Shown here: positions 25,140 through 51,770 of the stretch, one piece after another
Layout: each line of letters begins with the position of its first letter
How positions within the stretch are numbered: position 1 is the first letter of the stretch
Origin: Apostichopus japonicus
Taxonomy: Eukaryota; Echinodermata; Holothuroidea; Aspidochirotida; Stichopodidae
Length of the DNA stretch: 64,000 bases
Direction of reading: 5' to 3'
Assembly: GCF_037975245.1 (NCBI RefSeq)
Contig: NC_092567.1
Coordinates: 23,712,376 to 23,776,375 of the forward strand
The notes under the pieces: generated by a model
The model's input: the letters and a program-made list of their open reading frames with translations, nothing else
Database searches by the model: none
Told to the model about the DNA's origin: nothing
Position numbers and translations under genes: made by a program

Positions 25140-26500
25140 TGATACTTACGTGGCTCCTTATATTGTAGGATCCTAGCTTGTTTATCCTATCTTAGGCTAG
25201 TCTATTGCTGGCATATATTAGACTATTGTGGTCACTGTTAGTGCTAGTTTACTGAGGATAGCCATCTATGGCATTGTTGGTATTCTATCTATTGTTTACA
25301 CTGTAAGTTGAGTTATGTTTTGAAGCTTTGTGGCCAGGTCAATTGGAGAGTATCCATGCAGGTGCACATACACTGGTGTGATCCCATGTTATACAGGTGT
25401 AGATGTTTGTGAGAGGTGGAATGACCTAGTGGGAGTGGTCAGTGGTCTCCCACCTACCAATAGGATTGTGTTATACTAAGGTGTTGGTTTATGTTAGTGT
25501 TAAGTATGTTGAAGATGATGTTACAAGAGAATAATATAGAGCATAGCTCCTTCAGCCTCCAAGCTGTCAACTTGTCTTGTGTCATTCTTTGTTGGTTGAT
25601 CGCTTCTCGGCCTTTTGGCTAAGATCATGTGTAGTATCTGTTCCCTTAGGGAATGGTGATACACACCTGACGATGATCACACAGTCACAGTCCCGATGCA
25701 AGGGGACTGGGGCTGAGAGCGGATCAGTCGTTTGGTAGTTTGGTTTTCGTGCCCAGGTTCTTTCCTGGGTGACTTTTTCTTAAAAAGTATCTTTGTTGGT
25801 TGCATATGTTTCAGTTTGTTCTGTTACTGCTCGGTCACTACAATATAATATCGATTATGGGGATATGAAGAAATAATATAATTTTGTGACATCTAATTAT
25901 TATTTGCTTAACTATACTTCTACTCCCTACACTTGTTTCCGTTGGCATTTATGCAAATGTGTTTTACTTCAGTTTTATTGTTGTAATTAATTACGTAACT
26001 GTTTGGTATTTAACATGTATATAAAGTTTGCACGTGGAATTAGACAAGGAGTTGGATTTACGGTACTGCTGTGTTAAGTTGACTTAATTGTCTTATACTT
26101 ATTTATTCCCCTGACTACACGACAGTTTTGGCGACGAGGATGGCGCAAATTTTACAGCCGCCAGCATTTCTTCCAGCACCGGGATCTCCAGCTATTTCAT
26201 GGAGGCAATAGAAGCTTACTTTTGAGAAGTATTAATTGGCCATGGAAGGCGAAGATTTCTCGGCTGGCCGCAACTATAGACTGCCTTACTTGTTGGAGTT
26301 GAGGGTCAGCGAGTATATAATTCTTTACCCAAACCTGAACTGCCTCCAGATACTTCTAAATTTGACCATACTCTCTCAATTTTGGAAGAACATTTTGAAC
26401 CTACTATAAATGTTGTTGCTGAAAGATATCGTTTCCGACAGCGGGGTCAGCATTATGGTGAGTCAATCGATAATTACGTTGCCATTTTACAACCACAGAA
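25140..26500 (+). mobile_element. Decayed Ty3/gypsy LTR retrotransposon fragment (LTR, PBS, start of gag)
   Basis: A LTR-like segment ends near 26124 (CGACA) and is followed by TTTTGGCGACGAGGATG (26126-26142), typical of the primer-binding-site region and gag start of invertebrate gypsy elements. An ATG at 26140 opens a gag-like reading (MAQILQPPAFLPAPGSPAIS), broken by stops and a frameshift, continuing to a YGESIDNYVAIL-like segment near 26490 and then truncated. A TATA-like ATATAAAG near 26018 sits in the LTR. The 5' border is uncertain; TGATACTTACG at 25140 is my guess. No pol or second LTR is seen. Confidence 0.62.
25599..25789 (+). mobile_element. U2 snRNA-headed SINE-like retroelement, 191 bp
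   Basis: The element starts exactly at U2 snRNA nucleotide 1 and matches the conserved U2 5' end (ATCGCTTCTCGGCC, then GTGTAGTATCTGTTC) for about 45 nt, with AAGATCATG in place of AAGATCAAG. After that it bears no resemblance to U2: it has a body with stems CAGTCCC/GGGGACTG and CCCAGG/CCTGGG, and a short A-rich end. It is flanked by a perfect 13-bp direct repeat TCTTTGTTGGTTG at 25586-25598 and 25790-25802, the mark of target-primed reverse transcription. It lies inside the presumed LTR of a gypsy fragment. Confidence 0.82.
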
Positions 26501-26589
26501 ATGCAAGTTTACATCTATGTAACGACGAAACCGCGTACGTACCATAAAGGTGGCGCAATATCTGAATTGATAAACGCCACGCACCGGCT

Positions 26590-26713
26590 GGTTTTATCCA
26601 ATCACGAACGCCGTTAGGAATTGTACATCAATTTTAAACAAATTATTTTGCTGTATTGTTAATGTTACAACGTCATTATTCAAATATTCGTATCAACTAC
26701 ATTAGAAGTAAAG
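26590..26713 (+). promoter_or_regulatory. Probable promoter and 5' non-coding exon of the kinesin-14 gene
   Basis: A CCAAT box (26598-26602) sits in a GC-richer stretch just upstream of a sequence ending AAG|GTAAGA at 26713/26714, a good splice donor. It is the first plausible donor upstream of the coding start at 27935 and lies just past the end of the gypsy fragment. CCAAT boxes bound by NF-Y are common in mitotic-gene promoters. The transcription start and the splice to the coding exon are inferred, not seen. Confidence 0.4.
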
Positions 26714-27934
26714 GTAAGAAATCGTTTCAGCCTTATTAATTAAGTTATCGCTGTGACTGGAAAATGCGATACTTGAGTGACTAAGAAACTTTACCTAACT
26801 AAACGCAAAACATAGTACGGTTTAGGCCTGGGCCGCCGAGTTACTAAAGACGTTACTCTAGACTGTAGGCCTAACCTATTTAGTAAACAGCCTAACGTTA
26901 AGCTTCGACTATGACTGAATGTATGAAAGTCCATCATACTGACAAGTGACATCAGTAATGTGATCACAATGGCCCAACCAAAATATGCTCAATTTCCCAT
27001 ATAAGCCTATTGCTTTCAACATATCGTCCTGTAAAATTTGGTAAGAAATTATCCTAGGCCTATTTCTAAATCTTCTGCTCTGTACTAGATACTTGTTAAA
27101 AACCCCTCCCGGGTATCACAACGAGGATGTTGGTGTGCAGCGCAACAGAGCTAATAATAATGCGTGGACAATCTTGTCTTAAACACCTCAAGACTAGGGC
27201 TCTCTTTAACGGCCAAGGATTGTGTATTCCAGTCTTTTATGGTCCTAGGATAGAAACTATGGTCCTAGGATAGGCTAGAAATCTAAGTAGGCCTAGGCCT
27301 AAGTGTGTAGCAGACCGCTTTCTGTGTTTTTCTAAAAGTTCCAGATAGCTGCTACTACCTTTCCTCAGATATTTTTACTTACCTTTGTTTATTTTCAATC
27401 TTGCATGCTTCAACTTTGATACTACCTTGTTTCTATTATTCTCCACCTGTTTTGATCATTTGTACACAAGTTTGCTTCCTTAGTATGCATAACTTCCTTT
27501 TATATTCTCATTTGCATAAATTCTTGTTATACATGTAATATACCTTGATTAATGATTAACAGATGGTTTGCTGAATAAAGATTGATTCTGTTCCTGTACA
27601 CCAGCCTGAAAACATCTCTTTTCTTTCCTTCAGTACTTACAGTTTATATAATTAGTTGGAGTTAACTTGTCCTATTTTCATTTTTCTCTACAAGTGTGTG
27701 CACTGAACTAAACCAAATGGTACTACTACTAGGCCTAGGATCCATTGACTAACCAGTCAACTGACAATAACATCATTCACAGAGATTCCTATAGCCTAGC
27801 CTGGAAGTGCTCAGTTCCATAAGTAAACTCAGTTGTACACCCAAATGCGTCTTCTTTCTTTCTCCTCAGGTAGCCTTACTTATCTCCTCAGTTTTAGTCC
27901 TATTTTTTGGTCAACGAAGACGGAACCTTTAGCC

Positions 27935-42078
<14,144 letters not shown>

Positions 42079-45000
42079 AGATTCTCCTAGCCGTCCACCA
42101 CCTGATGACGATGAACAAGACCATCAGTTTGTGTCACCATGGTAACACAATGTCTCAGGGTTGCCAAATTTGACCTATATCAGCAATTTTTTATCTCTTT
42201 TTATATGGGGGGGTGGGTAAAGTTTTTTAGTTTTCAATGTAAAGAGCCATACCATATACAGCAAAATCAGTAATTTAATAGTATCCTTAGTTTCAGACTC
42301 CACCGTAGAGAATTTAATATATATGTGTGTTTGATTTCTTTAATTGTTTGCACAAACTGTATGTAAATACACAACAAAGTAGATGTGAGTTGACCATTTG
42401 AACTTGTATCAAACATTTTGTCTGGTTGATGGCTAAATTGAGTGATAGTGACACTGCCATTGTAAGGTCACCTTGGTGATGACCTTTGACATATCACATG
42501 ATCTCCATCCTCTAATTGGACACACACACAGAGTAACACTACAGTGACATATTTCCTCACAACTAGTAACTGGAGGAAGTTTACTAATTGCATGCATAGA
42601 AAAGTAATGTTTCCAAATATTGTGAAAGCTTAAAAGGTTTCCTGTAGCACTTGCATAGTGTAGGTAGTATATGCCTCTCATGAAGTACAGGTACATAATA
42701 AATTGCATTTTAGTTGGTATTTATGCTGTATAGCAGATATTCTTTAAGGACCTATCCATGAGAGTAACTATGAGAAAATTCAGGGAGAAGGGGCCATAGC
42801 CACCCCCCCCACCTCTTCTGAAATGATTGCAGCAGAAATACTTTTACTCAAAATAAGGTAAATAATGATTGATAAAATTAGCAGTCTTTCTGCATGGCCA
42901 CTCCTTTCATACAGGTCTCTTAACAATGTTTTCTCATGTACCGCTATTTCTGGCCATCGATTCTTGTTTTTCTAGGTCCCTTTCTTATTTACAAGAAATC
43001 CTGGATCTGCCACTGGTGAGACATGTTCGAAGTAATCTTATCATGTTTTACTTCTATGGCATTTTGCTATAATTTTTAGTGGTGCCGGTTAGAGACAATT
43101 TTTCTAGTAATGACAATGTAAATATTAGCATACTAAGTAGTACTTGAGCTTTTGTAAATAGAATTTTGTAAATATTTTAGTTTGTTAAATTCTGCTGCAT
43201 TTTTATCATATTTTCTGCAAAGGAGGAATATACCATGGGTGCACTGATCTGACAATTCACCCTCACAGCAAAAATACCAACTTGAAATTTGTCATTTTGT
43301 TTTATCTCATTTGTTCAACCATTCACTTGAAGAGGAGTAACTGCCAAATACACATTGGGGACCCCAGTCTACCTGGCACCAATAACAAAACAATAACATG
43401 AAGGTCCCATAATTTTGTCTAAGGACAATTGGCATAATCACCACGATTTCACCTCTGTGAACATAATTTTCCTTTGGTTTTTCCTCCAACGAATATCAGG
43501 CTTTGATTAGGATTACTACAGATTTTAGGATTACAACTAAAAATCAAAGTGATCGATCACGATTATGTGGGCATGTAATTGTGATTACACTCATGATTAC
43601 ATTTTAGGATTAAATGAATTTTCCGGCTGTTTGAGAAGGGTATAAGGGTCATGAGCTCTTTCTATGTTTACCTAAATGATCCCCATATGTTTTACATGTA
43701 GTGAGCTCTTAACTACTTCACAGGATTGATTACAACATAAGACACTCTCACATCATAGCCCATACACTGCCAAAAAGCTATTTCAACACTGCAATTATCA
43801 TGCAGCAAATATGTGAATCATGGTTTTAACAATTTCAACCATCCCCAGTAATAAAAAACAAGTCAGACCCCTTGTCCCTTCTGCTGGGTATGATTGACTG
43901 GGGGATACCTTCTCCCCATATACCTCTCCCCCCCACCCTTAGGTTACAACATTCACCACTGGAGGGTCACAAAGATGATGGTGAAAAATGGAGTTGCCAA
44001 GGAAAACATTAAATACAATGGTTGCTGACTTATTATAGTCAACAAGGTTCAAAACAAACAAGAATAAAAGAATGTGGGTTTAAGATTTAAATTTGTACAT
44101 CTTTATTTATGAGTGCAGAATTTTGAATAACATCCAGCAGGCTTTTGCCAGTTACTATAACAGTTCAATATGAAATACCATAATATAGGTCTATCTGACC
44201 AAACATCTGTGCTAAAAAAAAACTCTTGTACAATTTCTGTCAGATATTGGCCGTCCATACCATGGAAATTTCACTAATTATTCTGTTGCCTCTAAAAAAA
44301 TTGTCAACATTCTTGGAGACCAGTAAACTTCTGGCAACTTAAAATAACAGGAAAACTTAGAAAGTAATTAGAAACTTTAAAAGTAATTAGGAACGAGCAC
44401 AGGAACTTATTGGGTAGAACATGCCCCGTTCTGTCATACCTGAACTATCCAGCCCTTACTCTGTGGCCATCCACATTTAGCCATTTCTGCATGCTTAGAG
44501 TCAATTTTATTTTATGGTTTCCCTGGTGTTAATTTTGCGAGGTGTCCACCATACTTTTCTTTGCGATCACTGTGTCAGAGAAGGAATGAAAATGATTGCA
44601 ATCCAACTCGTGCCAACATCTAGTATTGAAAAATTGGCTGTGGACACTAAATTATAGCAACAAATTAAAGTTCTTCTGCCTATTAAACATAGCATTTTTA
44701 TCTAATTTGTTGTTATAATTGACATTAGGATGTTTAACAGAAGTTTCTGTGCGACCATGCCCCCAGACCCCCCCCCCCCAAAAAAACAGGCATGCTCACA
44801 CCCTCCAATGTCACAAACCAGTTGCTGACTCTCACATGACAAGAGGAAACCCTGTATTTGATAAATTCCAGCAGAAATTTCTTTCCTCTATACAAACTGC
44901 CTAAAGCAAACAAACAGAAAGCTGAATGGGAATTAATTAATTTAAAATGAGCAGAAAAGGTCTTTGGCGAGAGTGAGATTCCAGCCAGTCCTGAGCTATC

Positions 45001-46502
45001 CAGCCATTTGTTAGTAGTGATGATCATTGTACAAACTATAGACATTTCTGTGTTATGAGGGAAAACCATAGTACTTTGGAAACCAGGTCAAAGTTACATC
45101 CCGTTTTTTCCAGTGGGTGGATCCAGGATTTAAATTTTTGTTTTTGTTGCTTTGTCATTATTTCCTCCTGTTTGTTGTGAACTTCCCATGCCAGACTCAC
45201 ATCATTGAGAAACAGCAGTAAGGTACTAAAAAACAAATATTCATTGGTTTTTATCATAGTAAACATTTCAATTATCAATGTAAAGGAGGGGAACGTGGCT
45301 CTGGGGTCCTTGAAGCAACCTTATGTTTAGGGGTTCTGGGAGCATATCAGCCCAGAAATAAAAAAAAATATGGAATAGTGCTACTGATTGTGTGATTGAA
45401 AAGGAGGCTTGCGGGTTTTAATCGGGTAAAAGTTTTCATGCCATCCTTCACGTCTTTAACGAATACATAAAAAAGCAAGTCGGTTTAATGAATTAGACTA
45501 ATTGATGGCAGAGTAATAGAACATGCAACAGAAATGAAAAAGGAACATAAGAAAAAAATAAATAACAGTGTAATTAGAATTCTTGGTTGTTATCATATTT
45601 AGCTTTTCTTTCTTTATAAATAACTAACAAAAACGTTATACAAATTGTCTTTATGCTTTAGTAATTTGTATACACAGACGAATATAGGAAGTGTTTTTTT
45701 ACCATCAATATGTACATACTTCTAGAATATTCATAGCGATTGAACATTTGACGTTAAATTTGTTAAAAAGCTGATAAGATATGATTATGTTTCATAGAGA
45801 TCTGCATTAGGTCATCTTTTAACATAGGGTATTTCCCCACTGAAGCAAAAAATACAGAAACATCACAGCCAGTAATGAAAAGTGTTAGATACGAAAAAAA
45901 CAAAATGTTGGTTCTTCTACCTATTTTGTAGTATTAATATAAATATACTTTTTGCTCAAACTCAAGGAGGCATTGCTTACTTTTTACAAATGTTTTCTTA
46001 TGTATCGCTTTTCAGGTAATAGTTCAGAAAATAATTTTCAGGGAATAAAATTCAGGAAATAATCTTCTCTACACCACACACCCCCTCCCTCCCCCACGCC
46101 TCTTCTGAGAGTAACTTCCAAGTTATAACTGCCAGCAAACTTGATTGAGAGAAATACAGGTCTATACTAATAAATGAAAATATATTCAGTTCCTGTAGAT
46201 AACCACCTCACTTGGTAACAAAAGCTGTGAAAGATAAATGTCCTCAACACTTTTGAGTTTTAATCCCTCCAATATGGAAGTGACACAAAACCAGAATGTA
46301 AGAGGTACGGTCAAACGTAGAATTAACAACATCAAGGCAAATATTACGACCTGAAACCAGAAATTCAAAAAGATATCAACATACTTAGTTTCTACTCAAA
46401 GGATCCAACAATCCCTAAGTGAAATTATAAGCCTAGTTTTTTGCTATTATGATGCTGGAAACTAGAGATAACAAATACATGGTTAGAGTGATTGCTATGA
46501 TA
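42079..46502. other. Kinesin 3' UTR and intergenic sequence
   Basis: Kinesin 3' UTR probably to about 42720 (AATAAA at 42697). Beyond it only scattered C-tracts, diverged GATTAC-rich sequence at 43500-43615, and the weak candidate exon at 46186-46349. Confidence 0.5.
46186..46349 (-). CDS. Candidate membrane-protein exon, unassigned
   Basis: The minus-strand frame after an acceptor-like TTTCTGGTTTCAG (about 46350) reads VVIFALMLLILRLTVPLTFW, then ILEGLKLKSVEDIYLSQLLL, with a donor-like CCAAGTGAGG at the end. It looks like one or two transmembrane helices and an amphipathic segment. I do not recognise the family, and no partner exons are firmly linked, so it may be chance. Confidence 0.22.
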
Positions 46503-46787
46503 AAGGTCAGTCTTTGGTTAAAACTAATAGCATGCTAAAAATTTTGCTACAACTTTTCAAAAGTAATTTCCTTGAGACTCCGATCCTCCGAAGTAGTCCC
46601 GGCCATTTCAGATTATTAAAATAGACAATTTAATATCCGTGGAGATAATCCGTTAACATGGACAATTTAATATCCGTATAGATGACTTCTTTTAGAGGAG
46701 CAGTCAATTAAAATGTTGAAATTTGTGCATGGGTGTCTGACCATTATCTATCCTCTCTAGCATATTTGGGAGCAATATGGATGACTT
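46503..46787 (-). mobile_element. Degenerate family A MITE, copy 3
   Basis: TCTAGCATATTTGGGAGCAATATG near the right end and CTTTTCAAAAGTAATTTCC near the left match the family A copies at 7685-8013. The interior is diverged and rearranged. Confidence 0.5.
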
Positions 46788-48055
46788 TCAAAGCAGCGAG
46801 AAGGAATCAAATAAGATACAACAATATGGACACAAAAAATTCTTCTTTCACAAGACCCCCAAGCTGACCTGTGGATGTACCCATGCTGGTACAGATTGGG
46901 GGAGGGGGCACAGTTGTCTGCACATGGGTGGGAGCAGCCCCACCCCTCTGTGCATTGGCCTGGATACAGGCCTGTCTCTCCTCTAACTTGCTTCATCTCT
47001 ACCGTCCCTCACCCCACTCCCCCTAATCCCATGTACCAGTCCCACACAAATATAGCATGTTCGTTATGACACAACCAGAGTAATTATAAATTAATTCTGT
47101 CTTCGGAAAGCAAACTTTTTGAGGTAATTGAGACATCAACTTAACTGAGAAGTTACCATAATTTATGTGTTTAATAAATGACTTTTTGTATAAATTAGAT
47201 GAATAGTAATGAAGGGTTAATATAATTAATGTAAAAATTATTGTCATAGGAAATTAAAAATATAAATACCTTTATTTATTTTACTTTTAAAAGCTGGAAA
47301 GAGATCAGCTCCTTTCAAAATCCAAAGTAAAATAAATAAGTAAAAAATTAAAGAGTTTTGAACCAGCAGTAAGTTCAGATAATGGCTCTTATGCTCTACT
47401 GACTCTGATAAAGATGCCTCCCCACACATAACTCCTCGTATACCCCTCCCCCACCCCCTGCCCCTTAAAGCTATGAGACTTTGTTCTGATGTTTCATCAT
47501 ATGCTACACAGTGATGTTGAATTGATTTAGTTTTTCTTTATTCATTTTATCATTGGTTCATCTTATTTGACCACTTTCAATATTACAAGCATTATTTGGG
47601 ATACAATAAAAAAAGTGTTCAAATACACATCAAACTTCTGCTTTACCTTAATTTATGATTATTTAATAACTATGGGCAGCTTTTGTCTTAATACTAGTTT
47701 CATCTGGCCACACCTACCAAGAGGGAAAGTGAAATAAGGTGATAATTGCAAATGGGTATTTCAACCTTCAAGTGGGTGGGATGAAAGTGAGGGATGGGGG
47801 AGGGGGAGGGGAATGATTTGGAGAGTGCCTACAGGAAGTCTACTTATTGAAAAAAAAATTGAAACCAATTTTGAAGAAAAAAATATCAACTAGAAATAAT
47901 AAGACAGTTTCACATTTTGTTTTGATCTTATTCTGAAAGTGTGAAACCACTAGAAACCATAAAAAAAAAAAAGGTGGTCTGAGTAGTTTATAAGCTTCTC
48001 GATTTCCAAAATTAAAAGAAAAACATCAATCTTAATTTGGGAAGCAGAAAGTTAC

Positions 48056-48158
48056 CTCAGAAAACAAAGAAAATATAACCCAGAGTCTGAATATTCGTTC
48101 CAGTGATAGGGTGGTGACCGACATGAAAACAAAATGCAGGACACAACGAGGACGACGA
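48056..48158 (-). CDS. Candidate 103-bp exon, unassigned
   Basis: The minus strand has a pyrimidine-rich acceptor (ATCTTCATCTTTTCAAG) and a good donor (TCTGAG|GTAAC). Two frames are open, one reading VLHFVFMSVTTLSLERIFRL. It lies 1.7 kb upstream of the other membrane-like exon on the same strand. No homology is recognised. Confidence 0.2.
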
Positions 48159-48175
48159 CTTGAAAAGATGAAGAT

Positions 48176-48237
48176 ATGGCATGACGGTCTCGTGACGGTC
48201 TCGTGACGGTCTCGTGACTGTCTCATGACGGTCTCAT
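48176..48237. repeat. Short tandem repeat of GTGACGGTCTC
   Basis: The 11-bp unit GTGACGGTCTC, with variants CATGACGGTCTC and GTGACTGTCTC, recurs five times head to tail. Confidence 0.8.
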
Positions 48238-48477
48238 CTTTTATCTCTCGTCTTGATTACTGAGAATCCAGCAGGTTGTATATGTCACGATGTTTATAGT
48301 AAATACAGTACTTGGAATTATATACACAAGAAGTCAGTGCAATTTCAGAGCAGTTAATATGAAGCTTGAAAATCATTAACTGTAATGAAATCGTTTCCAA
48401 AGTGATATCCATATATGTATATGCATACAGTATGCATATGTGCACATGCATATGCATACAGTTAACATATGCTTCAG

Positions 48478-48680
48478 CCAGTTGGGACAATATCCTCATG
48501 CTATATTACCACTCTATACCGGCCTCCCATGCCGTACTTTAAAGCACTATTACTAACAGTACAAACAGTTCCTAACCGTGATCTGATAGAAACATGATAT
48601 TCATACTGCTCATACTGACACTACGAGTGCTTTGAAGCGGGACATGAAAGTAATGTATAGAAAAAAATTGTCCCAACTGG
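48478..48680. mobile_element. MITE, family D, copy 2
   Basis: Inverted ends CCAGTTGGGACAAT at both termini, 203 bp. Interior homologous to 31926-32115 in the same orientation. No convincing target duplication was found. Confidence 0.72.
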
Positions 48681-50089
48681 GTGCATACATACATAAAGGC
48701 CCTACATTCAGATACAGAGGACAAATGCAAACGCTGAAGTAGCGATTGAGCAATACATAGCCCGTAGAATATTCAACAAATATTGAACATTCATCGCTGA
48801 GGTTAAATGCTTAAAATATTTTCAAGATAAATGCCAGACATTGATACATCCGGTGAAAAGGAGTCTCGTATGGAGGAGAGCGCACTCGATGGCTGGACTA
48901 TCCAGCCAATGGACTATCCAGCCAATGGACAGACCGTCCGGCCACCCTTGTCATTACCTATGTCATTACTTTACTTTCAGTATTGACAAGTATCCTGCCA
49001 TCCATTTATAATGAGGACGAGCCCTTATGCAAACAATGAGAAATGAAGTGTCAACACGGACAAAAGGCTCGTTCGGTAACAATTATTGCCAGATTATTAC
49101 AACTCAAACTGCATCTGTTGGCATTTGTTAATTGTAGTAGACTACAACTTCCTTTCATTTCTTGACAACTTTTCATCCCCCTTCCATTTCATACAATTCT
49201 AATTATGCAGGAAGATACTATACCTGAAACATCTGTTTGATATCACACCAAAAATAGGATTGCACTTGATTAAACTAAGACACACCGATTCTGAACATTT
49301 TCCCAAAATTTACTGACCGTATAACGTAATGATTCCATGAAATTTGACTAAAAATTTCAATGGAAAACACTCATTTATTTGAAGTCATGTAAAAAAGGAT
49401 TGATCAGAAATGTTTACACATTTTAGACTTGAAGTGAATTTAATTTGTGACGAGGCTTGGTTTTTGGTAACTGAAGCTACAGTTTGTAATGTCATGGAAA
49501 TTTAAGAATCTATTAAAAAATTAACGAAAATTTAAGAAAATGAAAGTAAAATCAAGAGATATGCAAACTTGAGAAGGGAGTGTCGATAATCTATTAACTT
49601 TTGTAAAAGCCCAATAATCTATCTCACCAGTCCTTAGCCACCCCCCCTCCCCCACCCCTTAACACACCTCCTTCTGCTTCTAATAGAGACATTTAAAAGT
49701 AACATTTTATGAACAATCTTCAGAATTAAATCTTTAAGACATTTTGCAAGCTTAGCTCTTAAAAAGTTTTGCTAGTTATTGTTCTAAATAGTTTTTCTTT
49801 ATTATTGGTAAACTGATTTTTACCAATTAATACGTCTAGATATCCACATAATGTTGAAGAGTTACAACACCAACTGCCAAAGATTTGGTTCTAAACAGAA
49901 ACACAGACTGATGGAGACACATAATCTTATGCTTTCACAATTGTATGCAATCGTATGCTTTCACAAGATTTTAATTTATAGAGAAATATTACCATTATTA
50001 CAGACATAGAGTAAACAGTAACACAACTTGATAAGAATTCTACCCCAAGATAAATGTGATCACTGCAAACAATATAGTTTGATATATAC

Positions 50090-50318
50090 AAATATATTGA
50101 TCACTACAGATAATATTAGTGTTATCTATAAGTCTTGACATGAGCTTTGCCTATAGAGAAATATATTGATCAGTACAGATATTGATGTTACCTATATGGT
50201 TTGACATGAGTTTTGCCTATAGAGAAATATATTGATTAGTACAGATATTGATGTTACCTATAAGGTCTGACATGAACTTTGCCTATAGAGAAATATATTG
50301 ATCAATACAGATAAGATT
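50090..50318. repeat. 66-69-bp tandem repeat, about 3.4 copies
   Basis: AAATATATTGAT begins units at 50090, 50159, 50225 and 50291. Each unit contains TACAGAT, TGACATGA and TTTGCCTATAGAG. It lies 1.45 kb beyond the TRAF6 stop codon. Confidence 0.85.
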
Positions 50319-51770
50319 GAAGTTTCTAATAAAAGACAAGCCCAAATAACATCAGTGCATCACAATAACTCAGCAGTTTGCAACATACACTTGAAATATT
50401 TGAATTTTTTTCTCTCCATACAATGAAAAATTTATTGCTCATAGTATTAATAGACTTTACGAAAGCTATCAAGAACCTGAGCTTCTTTACACAAAACCAG
50501 AACTAATCTCTGCTTCTGCTTATCACCATGGAAACGCTTCCCCGGCGATATGTGACACTTCCTTTATGATAGACATAGACTTTACATGTGACTCATGATT
50601 AATGTTTCCACTGTAACAAAAATCTACTGTGACACTGCACCCCATCCAAATAAACTGAATTTATTTCATTATTTTAGCATCATAATAACAGAATAAACCG
50701 TGAAGCTGGACGACATAAAGACCTCTTTTTGCCCCAAGTTTATGAATCACTAACTTTTGGTAATTTCAGACTTCAAAAATTTCCTTCAAGTCTTGGATTG
50801 CCAGACAAAACTAAACAGCAAAAAAAAAAAAAAAATTAGCACTAATAATTCTCTGAAATTAACAATAAACTTGAGCTATCAGAACATCCGCTATTCTCAG
50901 AATGATACCGGATCTTGAAGCATAAATTATTACTGAAGCCATAGTTTTATGAGCTTGGGAATATAGGAACGTATAGATAACGAGGTGTGTATACATACAC
51001 TATAATATATATGTAATATTACGACTGCCATATATATGTGTATAACTTTGCTCAATCGATAATAACATGATACAAGAAGTTGCATCATCGTATCAGCTCT
51101 TTGGGAAATTACCGGATTCTTTTGGTTTCAGAACTGATGAACGATTCATACTCTATTACACTGACATCTCTCCAAAGCGGAAACATTTCCAAGGCTGTAA
51201 TAAATGCAACATTCTGAAAGTGACAATTCAGTCGAGAATTTTTTTTGATTATTTTTTTTTTTAGATTTCTTAAGCAAGCTTAATTATTATTGTTTTCATT
51301 GTTCTCCTCCAAATTGTTTTTGGGGAAAATACCATCCTCATTATTATCACATTTCTATACAATATTTAAATTTGGTTAAGATAATTTTCCACCTTTCTGG
51401 TTAAAGGTCATCTCTTGCTAGATTTGATTTTCAAACCCTAGAATTAGCTGGTAAATCTGTCATATTATTCCAGGTGTAAAATGCAGTTTTCTTCAACTAG
51501 TTAGATTTCTGACAGACCACTTTTGGGGATAAGTTAACAAAGAATTATGTTTATGCAGAAGATTTCCAGTGTAAAATAGGTTTGACAAAATACACTATAA
51601 CACATTCTATCTGTCACAAAGTCTGCATCAACACAGGACCAACTAATTGTCACAAACTTGTCAAATCTACAGACACATTAAAGCTTTAATTTCCGTACTC
51701 CAGTGACCAAAATTCGGTACTTGGGATAGGAACCAGTCAACATGGTTTTTGTGTCTGATAAACCGAGACA

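Noticed and set aside
25599-25789. A functional U2 snRNA gene
   Set aside because: Only the first ~45 nt match U2; the Sm site and 3' stem-loops are absent and the unit is bracketed by target duplications.
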